From Bradyrhizobium yuanmingense (lineage in GTDB: Bacteria > Pseudomonadota > Alphaproteobacteria > Rhizobiales > Xanthobacteraceae), in NCBI RefSeq assembly GCF_900094575.1, contig NZ_FMAE01000006.1, positions 620,001-684,000 of the forward strand: a DNA stretch of 64,000 nt, written 5' to 3'. Below are positions 1 to 8,191 of the stretch, in pieces. Position numbers and translations under genes: made by a program. Every line of letters starts with the position of its first letter. The stretch's first letter is position 1. The notes below the pieces were generated by a model. That model searched no databases. It saw nothing but the letters and a program-made list of their open reading frames with translations, and was not told the origin of the DNA.

Positions 1-359
1 TCGGCGGCGCCTATTACGCACGCTCGATCCAGCGGGTCGAGCCGGACGGCTCCTTGCATTTCTTCTGCGCCATCGACGAGGGCATGGTGCTGACCGCCGC
101 GACCTCGCGAAGCCTGGTCGGCGCGGCCCGCGAGACGTTCGCCGACATCCGCGACCAGATCGGAGACGTCTCGCTCTATATCGGCTTCGAATGCCTGCTC
201 CGCCGGCTCGATGCCGAGCAGCATCAGCTCGCCCGCGACATGTCAGAACTGTACCGGCAGAACCGTGTGATCGGCTTTCACACTTACGGCGAGCAGTTCG
301 GCTCCATGCATGTGAACCAGACCTTCACGGGAGTTGCGATCGGAAGGCGCCCGTCGTGA
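1..359 (+). CDS. FIST-domain sensor protein, C-terminal part (5' end outside window)
   Basis: The gene is cut by the window edge; the visible reading frame begins at base 3 and encodes about 118 residues. The end matches the FIST_C domain: a GFECLLRR stretch, then GFHTYGEQFG and HVNQTFTGVAIG near the C terminus, which is the family's hallmark ending. FIST proteins are cytoplasmic ligand sensors; the Pseudomonas member NosP binds haem/NO and signals through the kinase encoded beside it. The stop codon overlaps the kinase GTG start as GTGA, so the pair is translationally coupled. The ligand here cannot be read from the sequence; the sensor role is inferred from family and neighbour. Confidence 0.85.
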   Translation, partial: GGAYYARSIQRVEPDGSLHFFCAIDEGMVLTAATSRSLVGAARETFADIRDQIGDVSLYIGFECLLRRLDAEQHQLARDMSELYRQNRVIGFHTYGEQFGSMHVNQTFTGVAIGRRPS

Positions 360-1720
360 CGGACATGTGGCAGGGCCCCGATGCGGTCGACCAGCTCAGG
401 CGCGAGGCCGCCAAGCTGAGGAAGATCAATGCCGCGCTGATGTCGCGCGTCGAGCGCTCGATGGATCAGCAGCTCAACGCCTTTTCATTGTTCGAAACCG
501 CCATCGCGCTCGACCACAAGGTTCGCGACCGGACGCACCAATTGCGCGAGGCGCTGCATTCGGTCGAGCGTGCCAATGAGGGACTCTACCGCGCCAAGCA
601 GCAGGCAGAGGCGGCAAGCTCGCTGAAATCCTCCGTGCTGATCTCGGTCACCCACGATCTGTTGCAGCCGCTCAACGCGGCGCGCCTGACCCTGTCCGCA
701 CTGACGGAGATGATGGAGTCGCAGGAAGCGGGCGTGCTGATCGACCAGGCGAGCCGCTCGCTGGTGATGCTGGAGGACCTGCTGCGCTCGCTGCTGGAGA
801 TCGCCAAGCTCGATTCCGGCGCGCTCAAGCCCGACGTGCGCGCGATCGCGCTGGCCCCCCTGTTCGAGCAGCTCCGCAACGAGTTCGAGCCGATCGCCGC
901 GCGGCAAGGCCTGTCCTTGCGCATCCGCCCCTCTCAGCTCGCGGTGATGTCGGATGCGATGATGCTGCGGCGGATCCTGCAGAACCTGCTCGCCAATGCC
1001 ATTCGCTATACCCGCAGCGGCGGCGTCGTGATCGGATGCCGGCCGCGCAGCGGGCAGATCTGCGTCCAGGTCTCCGACACCGGACCCGGGATCGCGCAGG
1101 CGCAGCAGGAGGCGATCTTCCGCGAATTCCAGCGCGGCGATGCCAATACGGCCGACCAGGCCGGCTTCGGACTCGGCCTCTCCATCGTCCGCCGCTTCGC
1201 CAGCGAGCTCGGGCACGAGGTGCGGCTGTCGTCACAGCTCGGCAAGGGATCGACCTTCACCCTGGAGCTGGAGCCGGCCGACCTCGCTGAAGTCGCCGAC
1301 GAGGCGCAGGAGGTCGCGCCCGCCGCGCGGCACTACGATTACAGCGGGCTCGAAGGCGCCAAGATCCTGCTGATCGAGAACGATCCGAACGGCTCGGAGG
1401 CGATGGCCGCGCTGCTGGAGGGATGGGGCTGCGACGTCGCGACCACGCGATCGGGTGCGGACGCGCTCGTGCGCCTCAGCGAGCTCGGTGGCGCGCCCGA
1501 TGTCGTGATCGCCGACCTCCATCTCGACCACGGCGAAAGCGGCCTGTCGGCCATCACCGACGTGCGGGAGCATTTGAAGCTCGACACGCCCGCCATGATC
1601 ATCACCGCCGACTATTCCGAACAGGCGGCGAAGCAGGCGAGCCTGCAGGGCCTCGAAGTGCTGAAGAAGCCGATCAAGCCGGCCGAGATGCGGGCGCTGC
1701 TGTCGTTCCTGCTGAGCTGA
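356..1720 (+). CDS. Hybrid sensor histidine kinase/response regulator, NahK/ErcS' type
   Basis: A 454-residue cytoplasmic kinase with no membrane segment. It has an N-terminal coiled coil (about residues 10-90), an H-box of the NahK kind (HDLLQPLNAAR, about residue 100), an HATPase domain with N box NLLANAIRYT, G1 DTGPGI and G2 GFGLGLS, and a C-terminal receiver domain with phospho-acceptor Asp in IADLHLD and the conserved Lys in LKKPIKP. GTG at 356 is chosen because it overlaps the FIST stop; ATG 365 is an alternative. In Pseudomonas, homologous FIST-kinase pairs belong to the regulatory network of PQQ ethanol oxidation, matching the dehydrogenase 4.5 kb away. The partner regulators are probably the two LuxR-type proteins at 3200-4709. 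Confidence 0.88.
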   Translation: MTDMWQGPDAVDQLRREAAKLRKINAALMSRVERSMDQQLNAFSLFETAIALDHKVRDRTHQLREALHSVERANEGLYRAKQQAEAASSLKSSVLISVTHDLLQPLNAARLTLSALTEMMESQEAGVLIDQASRSLVMLEDLLRSLLEIAKLDSGALKPDVRAIALAPLFEQLRNEFEPIAARQGLSLRIRPSQLAVMSDAMMLRRILQNLLANAIRYTRSGGVVIGCRPRSGQICVQVSDTGPGIAQAQQEAIFREFQRGDANTADQAGFGLGLSIVRRFASELGHEVRLSSQLGKGSTFTLELEPADLAEVADEAQEVAPAARHYDYSGLEGAKILLIENDPNGSEAMAALLEGWGCDVATTRSGADALVRLSELGGAPDVVIADLHLDHGESGLSAITDVREHLKLDTPAMIITADYSEQAAKQASLQGLEVLKKPIKPAEMRALLSFLLS

Positions 1721-1787
1721 AGCGCGGATGATCTTCGCCTCGTCTTCCTTGCGGCGGGGCTATCGGACGTAGCCAAGACAAAAATGT

Positions 1788-1820
1788 CGAAAACAACCCC
1801 ATGCAAAGTAGACAGGGGCC
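1788..1820. repeat. Dispersed 31-bp repeat, copy 1
   Basis: The segment starting cgaaaacaaccccatgca and running to about 1818 recurs at 38173-38203 with two mismatches. Both copies lie just downstream of a plus-strand signalling gene and outside coding sequence. This is a seen repeat; its function is unknown. Confidence 0.7.
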
Positions 1821-1822
1821 TG

Positions 1823-2338
1823 TCACTCCTCCTCCATCGCCTTGATTAGATTGTCGCGGAGCTTGACGACGCTTTTCTGCAGCCGCGCGAACTCATCGGG
1901 CTGTAGTCCGCTCGACTTCACGAGATTCATGTGCATGCCTTTCTCGCGGAGGCGTCGGCCGGCGTCGGTGAGACTGACGCGCACCTGCCGCTCGTCGGCG
2001 GGATCGCGCTGGCGGCGCAAATAGCCCGCCGCCTCGAGCTTTTTGAGGATCGGCGTCAGGGTGTTGGATTCCAGGAACATCTTGTCGCCGAGTTCGCTGA
2101 CGGTTTGGTCGTCCTGCTCCCACAGCGCCACGATCGCGATCCACTGGGGGTAGGTTAGGCCGAGCTCATCGAGGCCCGGCTTGTAGGCTCGTCCGTAGGC
2201 GAGGTTGGCCGAATAGATCGCGAAGCACAGGAAATCGTCGAGGCGCCGGTCGCCCTCGGCCGGTTTCGGCTGATTGGTCGTTGAATCATCTCTGGAATCG
2301 TCTCTGAATTCGGCTCTGGGACCGTTCTGCAGGCTCAT
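1823..2338 (-). CDS. MarR-family regulator, OhrR-like
   Basis: A 171-residue winged-helix regulator. The start LDDFLCFAIYSANLAYGRAYKP carries the conserved N-terminal Cys followed by the aromatic/Tyr pattern of OhrR, the organic-peroxide sensing branch of MarR; the wing motif DPADERQVRVSLT is intact. ATG 2338 is preferred over the far upstream in-frame start at 2446 because the family's usual N terminus begins shortly after it and a GGAAAGGG ribosome site precedes it. It is divergent from the VOC gene at 2486, with paired palindromes between them. It probably represses itself and that gene, responding to an oxidant or electrophile. The ligand is inferred, not shown. Confidence 0.88.
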   Translation of the reverse strand: MSLQNGPRAEFRDDSRDDSTTNQPKPAEGDRRLDDFLCFAIYSANLAYGRAYKPGLDELGLTYPQWIAIVALWEQDDQTVSELGDKMFLESNTLTPILKKLEAAGYLRRQRDPADERQVRVSLTDAGRRLREKGMHMNLVKSSGLQPDEFARLQKSVVKLRDNLIKAMEEE

Positions 2339-2386
2339 GGGGGTGCCCTTTCCAACACGGACATGTGAAACTCCGCGTGCATATAT

Positions 2387-2459
2387 ATCGTGTCCGATTA
2401 AATCGAAGGTTGGCATTGAGGCTCCAAGGTACTTTATATCGCGCACACGATTATATCGT
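2387..2459. promoter_or_regulatory. Divergent MarR operator region with two palindromes
   Basis: Two AT-rich inverted repeats lie between the divergent marR and VOC genes. One has arms ATCG/CGAT (2387-2398). The other is ACGAT-TAT-ATCGT (2447-2459), a perfect 5-bp dyad. Both sit in tatatcg-like context in otherwise GC-rich DNA. The placement suits binding by the adjacent MarR protein; the assignment is inference. Confidence 0.5.
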
Positions 2460-2485
2460 AAACGCTATAATTCAGGAGAGAAGCA

Positions 2486-3163
2486 ATGCTTGCCCCCGAT
2501 GCAAATGAAACCACCCAAGCGCCAACGATCGACATGAAGCTCGAAGTCGTCGTCATCCCTGTTTCGGACGTCGATCGCGCCAAGAAGTTCTATGCGAACC
2601 TCGGATGGCGGCTCGATGCCGATTTCGCCGGGCCTGACGACTACCGCGTCATCCAGTTCACACCTCCCGGCTCCCCCTCCTCGGTCATTTTCGGCAAGAA
2701 CGTGACCGCGGCGGCGCCCGGCTCCGCCCAGGGTCTGTACCTGATCGTCTCCGACATTGAAGCCGCGCGAGACGATCTGCGCGGTCGCGGCGTCGAGGTC
2801 AGCGAAGTCTTCCACGCTGAAGGCGACGACCACACCGGACCCGACGAGCCTTATCTGTTCGGGCGCCGTCGGATTGCTGGTCTGGATCCCGCACGCGCCA
2901 GCTATCGCTCGTACGTCTCGTTCAACGATCCCGATGGCAACGGCTGGCTGTTCCAGGAGATCACCACGCGATTGCCGGGACGCGTAGAGGCAGCAGGAAC
3001 AACATTCACCTCCTCGTCCGAGCTCGCGAGCGCGCTCCGACGTGCGGCTAAGGCACACGGTGAGCACGAGAAGCGGAACGGCGGTCAGTACGATGCGAAC
3101 TGGCCGGAGTGGTACGCCGACTACATCGCTCGCGAGCAAGCCGGCCAGCCGCTACCGGCTTGA
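2486..3163 (+). CDS. VOC-family protein (glyoxalase/bleomycin-resistance fold)
   Basis: 225 residues. The N-terminal half is a VOC domain beginning KLEVVVIPVSDVDRAKKFYANLGW, with metal/substrate strand features repeated at YVSFNDPDGNGWLFQEI (about residues 143-160). The remaining 65 residues are charged and end QPLPA; the DANWPEWYADYIAREQAG tail is often found in rhizobial VOC proteins of this size. It likely handles an electrophile or antibiotic-like compound under control of the divergent MarR regulator. ATG 2486 follows a caggagag ribosome site. No specific substrate can be assigned. Confidence 0.85.
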   Translation: MLAPDANETTQAPTIDMKLEVVVIPVSDVDRAKKFYANLGWRLDADFAGPDDYRVIQFTPPGSPSSVIFGKNVTAAAPGSAQGLYLIVSDIEAARDDLRGRGVEVSEVFHAEGDDHTGPDEPYLFGRRRIAGLDPARASYRSYVSFNDPDGNGWLFQEITTRLPGRVEAAGTTFTSSSELASALRRAAKAHGEHEKRNGGQYDANWPEWYADYIAREQAGQPLPA

Positions 3164-3199
3164 ACCGCGGCTCGCCTCGTTCCGACGAATGACACCGGA

Positions 3200-3901
3200 T
3201 TATCCTGAGGGCGGATCGGCCTGCGAACGCTCCCCCTTCAGGCCGGCGCCTTCGCCGGCCAGGGTCGCGAAATCGATCCGGGACATTTCGACGATGGCCT
3301 TGGTGCGGCTGAGCACGTTGAGCTTGCGCAGGATGTCGGAGACGTGGACCTTCACCGTGGTCTCGGAGATGTTCAGCTCGAAGGCGATCTGCTTGTTCTG
3401 CAGGCCGCGCTTGAGCATTTCGAGCACGCGCAATTGCTGCGGCGTCAGCTCGTGCAGGCGTTTCAGCAGATCCTGCGCCGGGCCGGCGGCGCGTTGCGGG
3501 CGGACGAGCCCGCGATAGGCGGCTGGGACACAGACCGCACCGCGCAGCACCTCGCCGATCGACTGCGCCAGCTCCTGCTTGGAGGACGATTTGAGGATGT
3601 AGCCGGAGACGCCGAGCGACAAGGCGCCGGCTATGATCTGCGGATCCTGATGCCCTGATACGATGACGACGGGAATCCTGGGAAAGGCCTTGCGGATGCG
3701 GATGATGCCGGAAAGGCCCGTGGTGCCCGGCATCGACAGATCGAGCAGGATGAGGTCGAGCTCGGCAGCCGCCGCGGCCTGCTCGAGCGCACCGTCGATC
3801 GACGTCGCCTGAAGGATCTCGGCCGCCGGCGCCGCCATCTGGAGCGCGCCCTCCAAGGCTTCTCGAAACAACGGATGGTCTTCGACGATCAGAAATCGCA
3901 T
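3200..3901 (-). CDS. LuxR/NarL-type response regulator 1
   Basis: 233 residues: receiver domain (residues 1-120) starting MRFLIVEDHPLFREAL with phospho-acceptor Asp in LDLSMPG and Lys in YILKSSS, then a LuxR/GerE helix-turn-helix (LTPQQLRVLEMLKRGLQNKQIA...TVKVHVSDILRKL, about residues 155-210). ATG 3901 is preferred to the GTG one codon earlier because it gives the canonical start. It is a clear paralogue of the next gene (shared HPLFREAL, LTPQQLRVL, ELAQSI). Such regulators beside a FIST-NahK pair and a PQQ dehydrogenase resemble the ErbR/AgmR-type controllers of Pseudomonas alcohol oxidation; the target promoter is inferred. Confidence 0.9.
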   Translation of the reverse strand: MRFLIVEDHPLFREALEGALQMAAPAAEILQATSIDGALEQAAAAAELDLILLDLSMPGTTGLSGIIRIRKAFPRIPVVIVSGHQDPQIIAGALSLGVSGYILKSSSKQELAQSIGEVLRGAVCVPAAYRGLVRPQRAAGPAQDLLKRLHELTPQQLRVLEMLKRGLQNKQIAFELNISETTVKVHVSDILRKLNVLSRTKAIVEMSRIDFATLAGEGAGLKGERSQADPPSG

Positions 3902-3987
3902 CACGCGTGAGCCATTCCCGGTTGATTGGCCAGATGATCGACGGGTTCGACGCCGAAACGAGAATGTCGCAGCCGGACCAGACCGGC

Positions 3988-4001
3988 TTGATCCAGGTCA
4001 A
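3988..4001. promoter_or_regulatory. FixK/FNR-like box
   Basis: TTGATCCAGGTCAA fits TTGA-N6-TCAA, the FixK2/FNR half-site arrangement. It lies in the gap between the two response-regulator genes, about 90 bp upstream of the 3901 start. This would tie regulator 1 to oxygen status. A single sequence match only. Confidence 0.35.
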
Positions 4002-4016
4002 GCGGGACATCGCGCG

Positions 4017-4709
4017 TCATTGCGGCCGCCCGCGGTCGGCCCGCGCATAAGGCCGGGCCTTGGGATCCGGCAGGTCCACCTTGCCGATCTCGATGATCGC
4101 CTTGTTGCGGCTGAACAGGCCGAGTTTGCGCAGAATTTCGGTAATATGCGCCTTCACCGTGGATTCGGCGAGCTGAAGCTCCTGGCCGATCTGCCGGTTC
4201 GGATAGCCGCGCCGCAGCAGATCGAGCACGCGAAGCTGCTGCGGCGTGAGCTCGCGCAGCTTGACCTCGAGCGCCTTGCTGGCCTCGGCCCGGCGCCGCT
4301 GCGACGTTGCCACGAAATCCTTCGGCACCGACACCGATCCGTTCAGCACGCCCTCGATCGACTGCGCCAGCTCGCGCTTCGACAGCGACTTCGGCAGAAA
4401 ACCCGCGGCCCCGAGCTCCAGCGCCTCGCGAACGACGCGCTGGTCCTCCTCGCTCGACACGATGGCGACGGGCAGGCGCGGATGGGCCTCGCGCAAGCGC
4501 AGAAAGCCGGAGAAGCCGGTCGCATCGGGCAGCAGGAGGTCGAGCAGCGCGAGGTCGATGCCCTCGCCCTGCTCGGCCGTCAGGATGTGAAGGGCGTCCT
4601 CGATCGACATCGCTTCGACAATCCGCGCCTCCGGCAAGGCCAGCCGCACCGCATTACCGAGGGCCTCGCGAAACAGCGGATGATCGTCGATGATCAGGAA
4701 GCTGGTCAT
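4017..4709 (-). CDS. LuxR/NarL-type response regulator 2
   Basis: 230 residues. The receiver begins TSFLIIDDHPLFREAL, with Asp in LALLDLLLPDATGFSG and Lys in FLPKSLSKRELAQSI; the C-terminal LuxR domain has LTPQQLRVLDLLRRGYPNRQIG and TVKAHITEILRKLGLFSRNKAI. ATG 4709, preceded by GAAGG, is chosen over an upstream in-frame start at 4856 that would add a 49-residue low-complexity extension. The gene lies between the XoxJ-cytochrome gene and regulator 1 on the same strand, so the pair probably arose by tandem duplication. Predicted to accept phosphate from the kinase at 356-1720. Confidence 0.9.
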   Translation of the reverse strand: MTSFLIIDDHPLFREALGNAVRLALPEARIVEAMSIEDALHILTAEQGEGIDLALLDLLLPDATGFSGFLRLREAHPRLPVAIVSSEEDQRVVREALELGAAGFLPKSLSKRELAQSIEGVLNGSVSVPKDFVATSQRRRAEASKALEVKLRELTPQQLRVLDLLRRGYPNRQIGQELQLAESTVKAHITEILRKLGLFSRNKAIIEIGKVDLPDPKARPYARADRGRPQ

Positions 4710-4862
4710 GGCGCCTTCACAGGACTGCACCGCCGAATGCTGCACCGTACGGGCATCCGCCGCCGCAGCGGAAGAGGCGGAACTATCCGGCATCAATCCG
4801 GCACCGGGATGGCGCCGGATGAACGCTACCACATCCTCCCGATCGGGTTCGGTCAAGACCGT

Positions 4863-6059
4863 TCAATCGTTCGATTCGACCTGGACCGTCAGCAGGAAGG
4901 AATAGATGCTGTTGACCTGGTCCTCGGTATAGACCTCCTTCCAGGCCGGCATGCCCTTGTTCGGCCGTCCCTCCTGCACGGTGGTCAAATATTTCTCGCG
5001 CATCTCGTCGCCGTAGCGGTGACGCAGCAGCCGCAGATCGATCTTGCGCTCGCTCTGGATCGCATCGGGACCGTGGCAGTGGGCGCAGGTTCCGTTGAAG
5101 ATCTCCTTGCCCGCGCCGACGGCCTCAAGGCCCGGCGCGACCGCATCGCCCTTGGTCTCGGTCGCCACGACATTGGCGACCTGGGCGACGCCGGCTCCAC
5201 TTCCCGTACCCGTCGTCACCGGCGCTGGCGTCGGCGCTGCGCCGAAGCGAACCGGCGCGCCGCCCGGCAAACCGTATTTCACGGCGAGCTCGCCGATCTT
5301 GCCCTGAAGCTGCGGCAACACGGCATTGACGCGGTCGCGCAACTTGGTCGAGGCCTTGGCAAAGCCGATGGCGGCGTCCCATGACAGGCCCTCGCCCTCG
5401 GTGAGCTCGATCTGGTAGCGGCCGCCGTAGCTGGTCTTGTTCAGCCAGCCGGCGACCGGGCCCCAGATGAAGGCGACGTCGGCCCGGCCCTGGTCGAGCG
5501 CCTGCATGCCCTCCTCAGGCGACAGCACCGTCACTTTCTGGATGTCGTCGCGGCTCGCGAGCAGGTTTTGCGGCGTGCTGGCGAACTGCACGGCGACGCG
5601 CTTGCCCTTGAGGCCCTCGATGCCGCCGATCGCCGCGCCCTTCGCAGATTCCTTGGTGGCGACGAGGGCATAGCCCTCTTTGGCGATGGCGTCGGAGAAG
5701 ATCACGGCCGGGCCCATGAAATCTGCGGACCTGGGCAGCCCGATCATGGCGTCGCATTGCTTGCCGAGCAGCGTGACCCGCACGGTGCGCTTGCCGAAAT
5801 AGGATTTGTACCAGTCATAGGCGATCGGCCGGCCGAGCGCCTGCGCCAGGGCCTGCCCGATCTCGACATAGAGGCCCGGCTTCGACGAACTGTCGCTGGA
5901 GAATGGAAGGTTGGTCGGATCGGCGCAGAGACGGAACGGTTGCGCCTCGTCGGCCTGCAGCGGCGAGGCCGGAACGATCAGCGCCGCGGCGGCACATGCG
6001 AGCAGGCCTGCGATGGCGCGATGTCGGCTCGCACCGGTGGCGGAATGATTCGGACGCAT
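4863..6059 (-). CDS. XoxJ-like periplasmic binding domain fused to a cytochrome c
   Basis: 398 residues with a signal peptide (AIAGLLACAAAALIVPASPLQA). Residues about 35-275 are a solute-binding-protein fold of the MxaJ/XoxJ type (FRLCADPTNLPFSSD, KQCDAMIGLPRS, GRADVAFIWGPVAGW). A linker rich in Ala/Pro/Thr follows, then a c-type cytochrome with haem site CAHCH and a probable axial Met in NKGMPAWKEV. The parts are normally separate genes: XoxJ aids the alcohol dehydrogenase and XoxG takes its electrons. ATG 6059 is preceded by GGGAGACGAGG; an in-frame start at 6152 would add a non-signal extension. It lies directly downstream of the dehydrogenase on the same strand and is probably co-transcribed. 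The electron-acceptor role is inferred. Confidence 0.88.
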   Translation of the reverse strand: MRPNHSATGASRHRAIAGLLACAAAALIVPASPLQADEAQPFRLCADPTNLPFSSDSSSKPGLYVEIGQALAQALGRPIAYDWYKSYFGKRTVRVTLLGKQCDAMIGLPRSADFMGPAVIFSDAIAKEGYALVATKESAKGAAIGGIEGLKGKRVAVQFASTPQNLLASRDDIQKVTVLSPEEGMQALDQGRADVAFIWGPVAGWLNKTSYGGRYQIELTEGEGLSWDAAIGFAKASTKLRDRVNAVLPQLQGKIGELAVKYGLPGGAPVRFGAAPTPAPVTTGTGSGAGVAQVANVVATETKGDAVAPGLEAVGAGKEIFNGTCAHCHGPDAIQSERKIDLRLLRHRYGDEMREKYLTTVQEGRPNKGMPAWKEVYTEDQVNSIYSFLLTVQVESND

Positions 6060-6226
6060 CCTCGTCTCCCTTGGCGTTTCGCTTGACGTTTCTCTTGGCG
6101 TTGCCGTTGTTGCGCCGGAGCTTGTTGAGCCAGGCGCGGCGGCACCAGGCACCGCCCGATGCCGCAGCTAAAGTCCGGAGAAAGCGCGCGCGTATCCCGT
6201 CACCTCGAGGATACGCGCGCGAGTTG

Positions 6227-7942
6227 TCACTGGACGGAGAACACGAAGAGCGAGCCGCCCTCGGGGGCTGCGGCCGTCATCTTCTTTCCTACCTCGCCCA
6301 GGAACGCAGGCAGCGCAGCGGTGCGGCCGACGACGATGGCGACATATTGCTTGCCGTCGACCTGATAGGTCACCGGACCTGCGCCGATGCCGGAGCCGAG
6401 ATTCTTGCTCCACAGCACCTTGCCGGACTTCGCATCGATGGCACGGAAGTCGCCATGGATGTTGCCGGCAAACACGAGGCCGCCGCCGGTGGTCAGCGTG
6501 CCGCCGTTGAAGGGCAGGTCTTCCTTGATCGACCAGACCTTCTTCTGCGCGACCGGATCCCAGGCGACGAGCTCGCCGAGGAAGCCGCCGGGGCCTTCCT
6601 TGGTCGGGAATTCGGCGCCGAGATAGAACACGCCGCGCTTGTAAGTGACGTCGCTGACCGACCAGTCCATGCAGACGTTGTTGGACGGGATGTAGACCAG
6701 GCCGGTCTGCGGGTTGAACGACATCGGCTGCCAGTTCTTGCCGCCGATCAGGTTCGGGCAGATGTCCTTGGCGGGATGGCCCGGCCCCGGACGCTTGTCG
6801 GGATCCTCGACCGCGCGCATCGTGGCGACGTCCCACTTCTTGGCCCAGTTGGAGAACACGTATTTCTCCGCCGACAGCACCTTGCCGGTCTCGCGGTTGG
6901 CGACGAAGAAGAAGCCGTTGCGGTCGGCCTTCATCAGCGTCGGAACGGTGCTGCCGCCGATCTTGAGATCCGCGAGCACGGCTTCGTTGACGCCGTCATA
7001 GTCCCAGGCGTCGGCCGGCGTGGTCTGGATGTGCCACTTGATCTTGCCGGTGTTGGGATCGAGCGCGAGCGTCGAGGCCGTGTAGAGGTTGGTTAGCTTG
7101 CCGAAATTGCCGTCGCCGGTCGAACGCACCGCCGTGTTCCACGGGGCGGGATTGCTGGTGCCCCAATAGACCGTGTCGGTCTTCGGATCGTAGGAGCCGA
7201 CCAGCCAGGCCGCGCCGCCGCCATGCTGGGCGGAGTCGCCCTTCCAGGAATCGCCGCCGGGCTCGTCCGGCGAAGGAACGGTGTAGGTCTGCCACACCTG
7301 CTTGCCGGTGTTGATGTCGAAGGCCAGCAGCGCGCCGCGCACGCCGTATTCGCCGCCGCCGAAACCGGTGATGACCTTGTCGCGCACGACGAGCGGCGGC
7401 GAGGTGATGACCGAGCCCTGCTTGTAGTCGACCACCTTCGCCGTCCACAGCGACTTGCCGGTCGCGGCATCGAGCGCGGTCAGCTTGCCGTCGAGGCGGC
7501 CGACGAAGATCTTGCCGTCGGCGTAGGAGACGCCGCGGCTGTTCACGTCGCAGCAGGCGTATTGCAGCACGTCCTCGGGAATATCGGGCTCCCAGGTCCA
7601 TTTGCGCTGCCCCGTCGCCGCATCGAGCGCATAGACGTATTTCGGACCCCACGAGCTCGAAACGTACAGCGTGTTGCCGATGACGATCGGCGAGGATTCG
7701 TTCGAACGCAACGACGCCAGCGAGAAGGAGTAAGCGAGGGTCAGCTTCCCGGCGTTCTCGGTGTTGATCTGCTTGAGCGGGCTGAAGCGCGTGTTGCCGT
7801 AATCGTGGCCGGCAACGGCCCATTGATTCGAATCGGATTGCGCCTTGAGCACCGAGTCGTTGGCGCGAACGCCCGGTGTAACGGCGGCGAGCATCGCAAT
7901 CATGGAGATGCCGGCCAAGAAGCCCTTCGTTCCAAAGGTCAT
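6227..7942 (-). CDS. PQQ-dependent alcohol dehydrogenase, lanthanide type (ExaF/PedH/XoxF family)
   Basis: 571 residues with signal peptide (FLAGISMIAMLAAVTPGVRA) and eight-bladed quinoprotein propeller. Visible catalytic features are the vicinal disulphide Cys130-Cys131 (YACCDVNSRG), metal ligands Glu198 (GGGEYG) and Asn264 (SNPAPWN), catalytic Asp314 and a second Asp316 in WDYDGVNE. Asp at the +2 position is the mark of lanthanide-dependent enzymes; calcium enzymes have Ala or Ser there. Motifs such as KADRNGFFFVANRETG are closer to ethanol dehydrogenases (ExaF/PedH) than to methanol XoxF. It oxidises primary alcohols in the periplasm and passes electrons to cytochrome c, plausibly the fused one downstream. 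GGAGGG precedes ATG 7942. Confidence 0.9.
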   Translation of the reverse strand: MTFGTKGFLAGISMIAMLAAVTPGVRANDSVLKAQSDSNQWAVAGHDYGNTRFSPLKQINTENAGKLTLAYSFSLASLRSNESSPIVIGNTLYVSSSWGPKYVYALDAATGQRKWTWEPDIPEDVLQYACCDVNSRGVSYADGKIFVGRLDGKLTALDAATGKSLWTAKVVDYKQGSVITSPPLVVRDKVITGFGGGEYGVRGALLAFDINTGKQVWQTYTVPSPDEPGGDSWKGDSAQHGGGAAWLVGSYDPKTDTVYWGTSNPAPWNTAVRSTGDGNFGKLTNLYTASTLALDPNTGKIKWHIQTTPADAWDYDGVNEAVLADLKIGGSTVPTLMKADRNGFFFVANRETGKVLSAEKYVFSNWAKKWDVATMRAVEDPDKRPGPGHPAKDICPNLIGGKNWQPMSFNPQTGLVYIPSNNVCMDWSVSDVTYKRGVFYLGAEFPTKEGPGGFLGELVAWDPVAQKKVWSIKEDLPFNGGTLTTGGGLVFAGNIHGDFRAIDAKSGKVLWSKNLGSGIGAGPVTYQVDGKQYVAIVVGRTAALPAFLGEVGKKMTAAAPEGGSLFVFSVQ

Positions 7943-8191
7943 GTATTCCCTCCGCGATGTTGTTGTGCACGCCTCGTTGGGCGCCTGAGCGCACTGCGCT
8001 CGTGATGCGCAGTTCGCCTGCGAGCCATCGTTCGAAATTACAGCATCGCCGTTTCGCGCTTAGTATAGGCGGAAGGTAGTAGTGCAAATCATCGGCGGCT
8101 TTCGCCGCTCATCTTGTTGTCGCGCCTTGCGTCCTGCCCTTGTTTTGCAGCTTGAAATGCGCGTTCGAATGAAGGCGGCATCGCGCATCAA

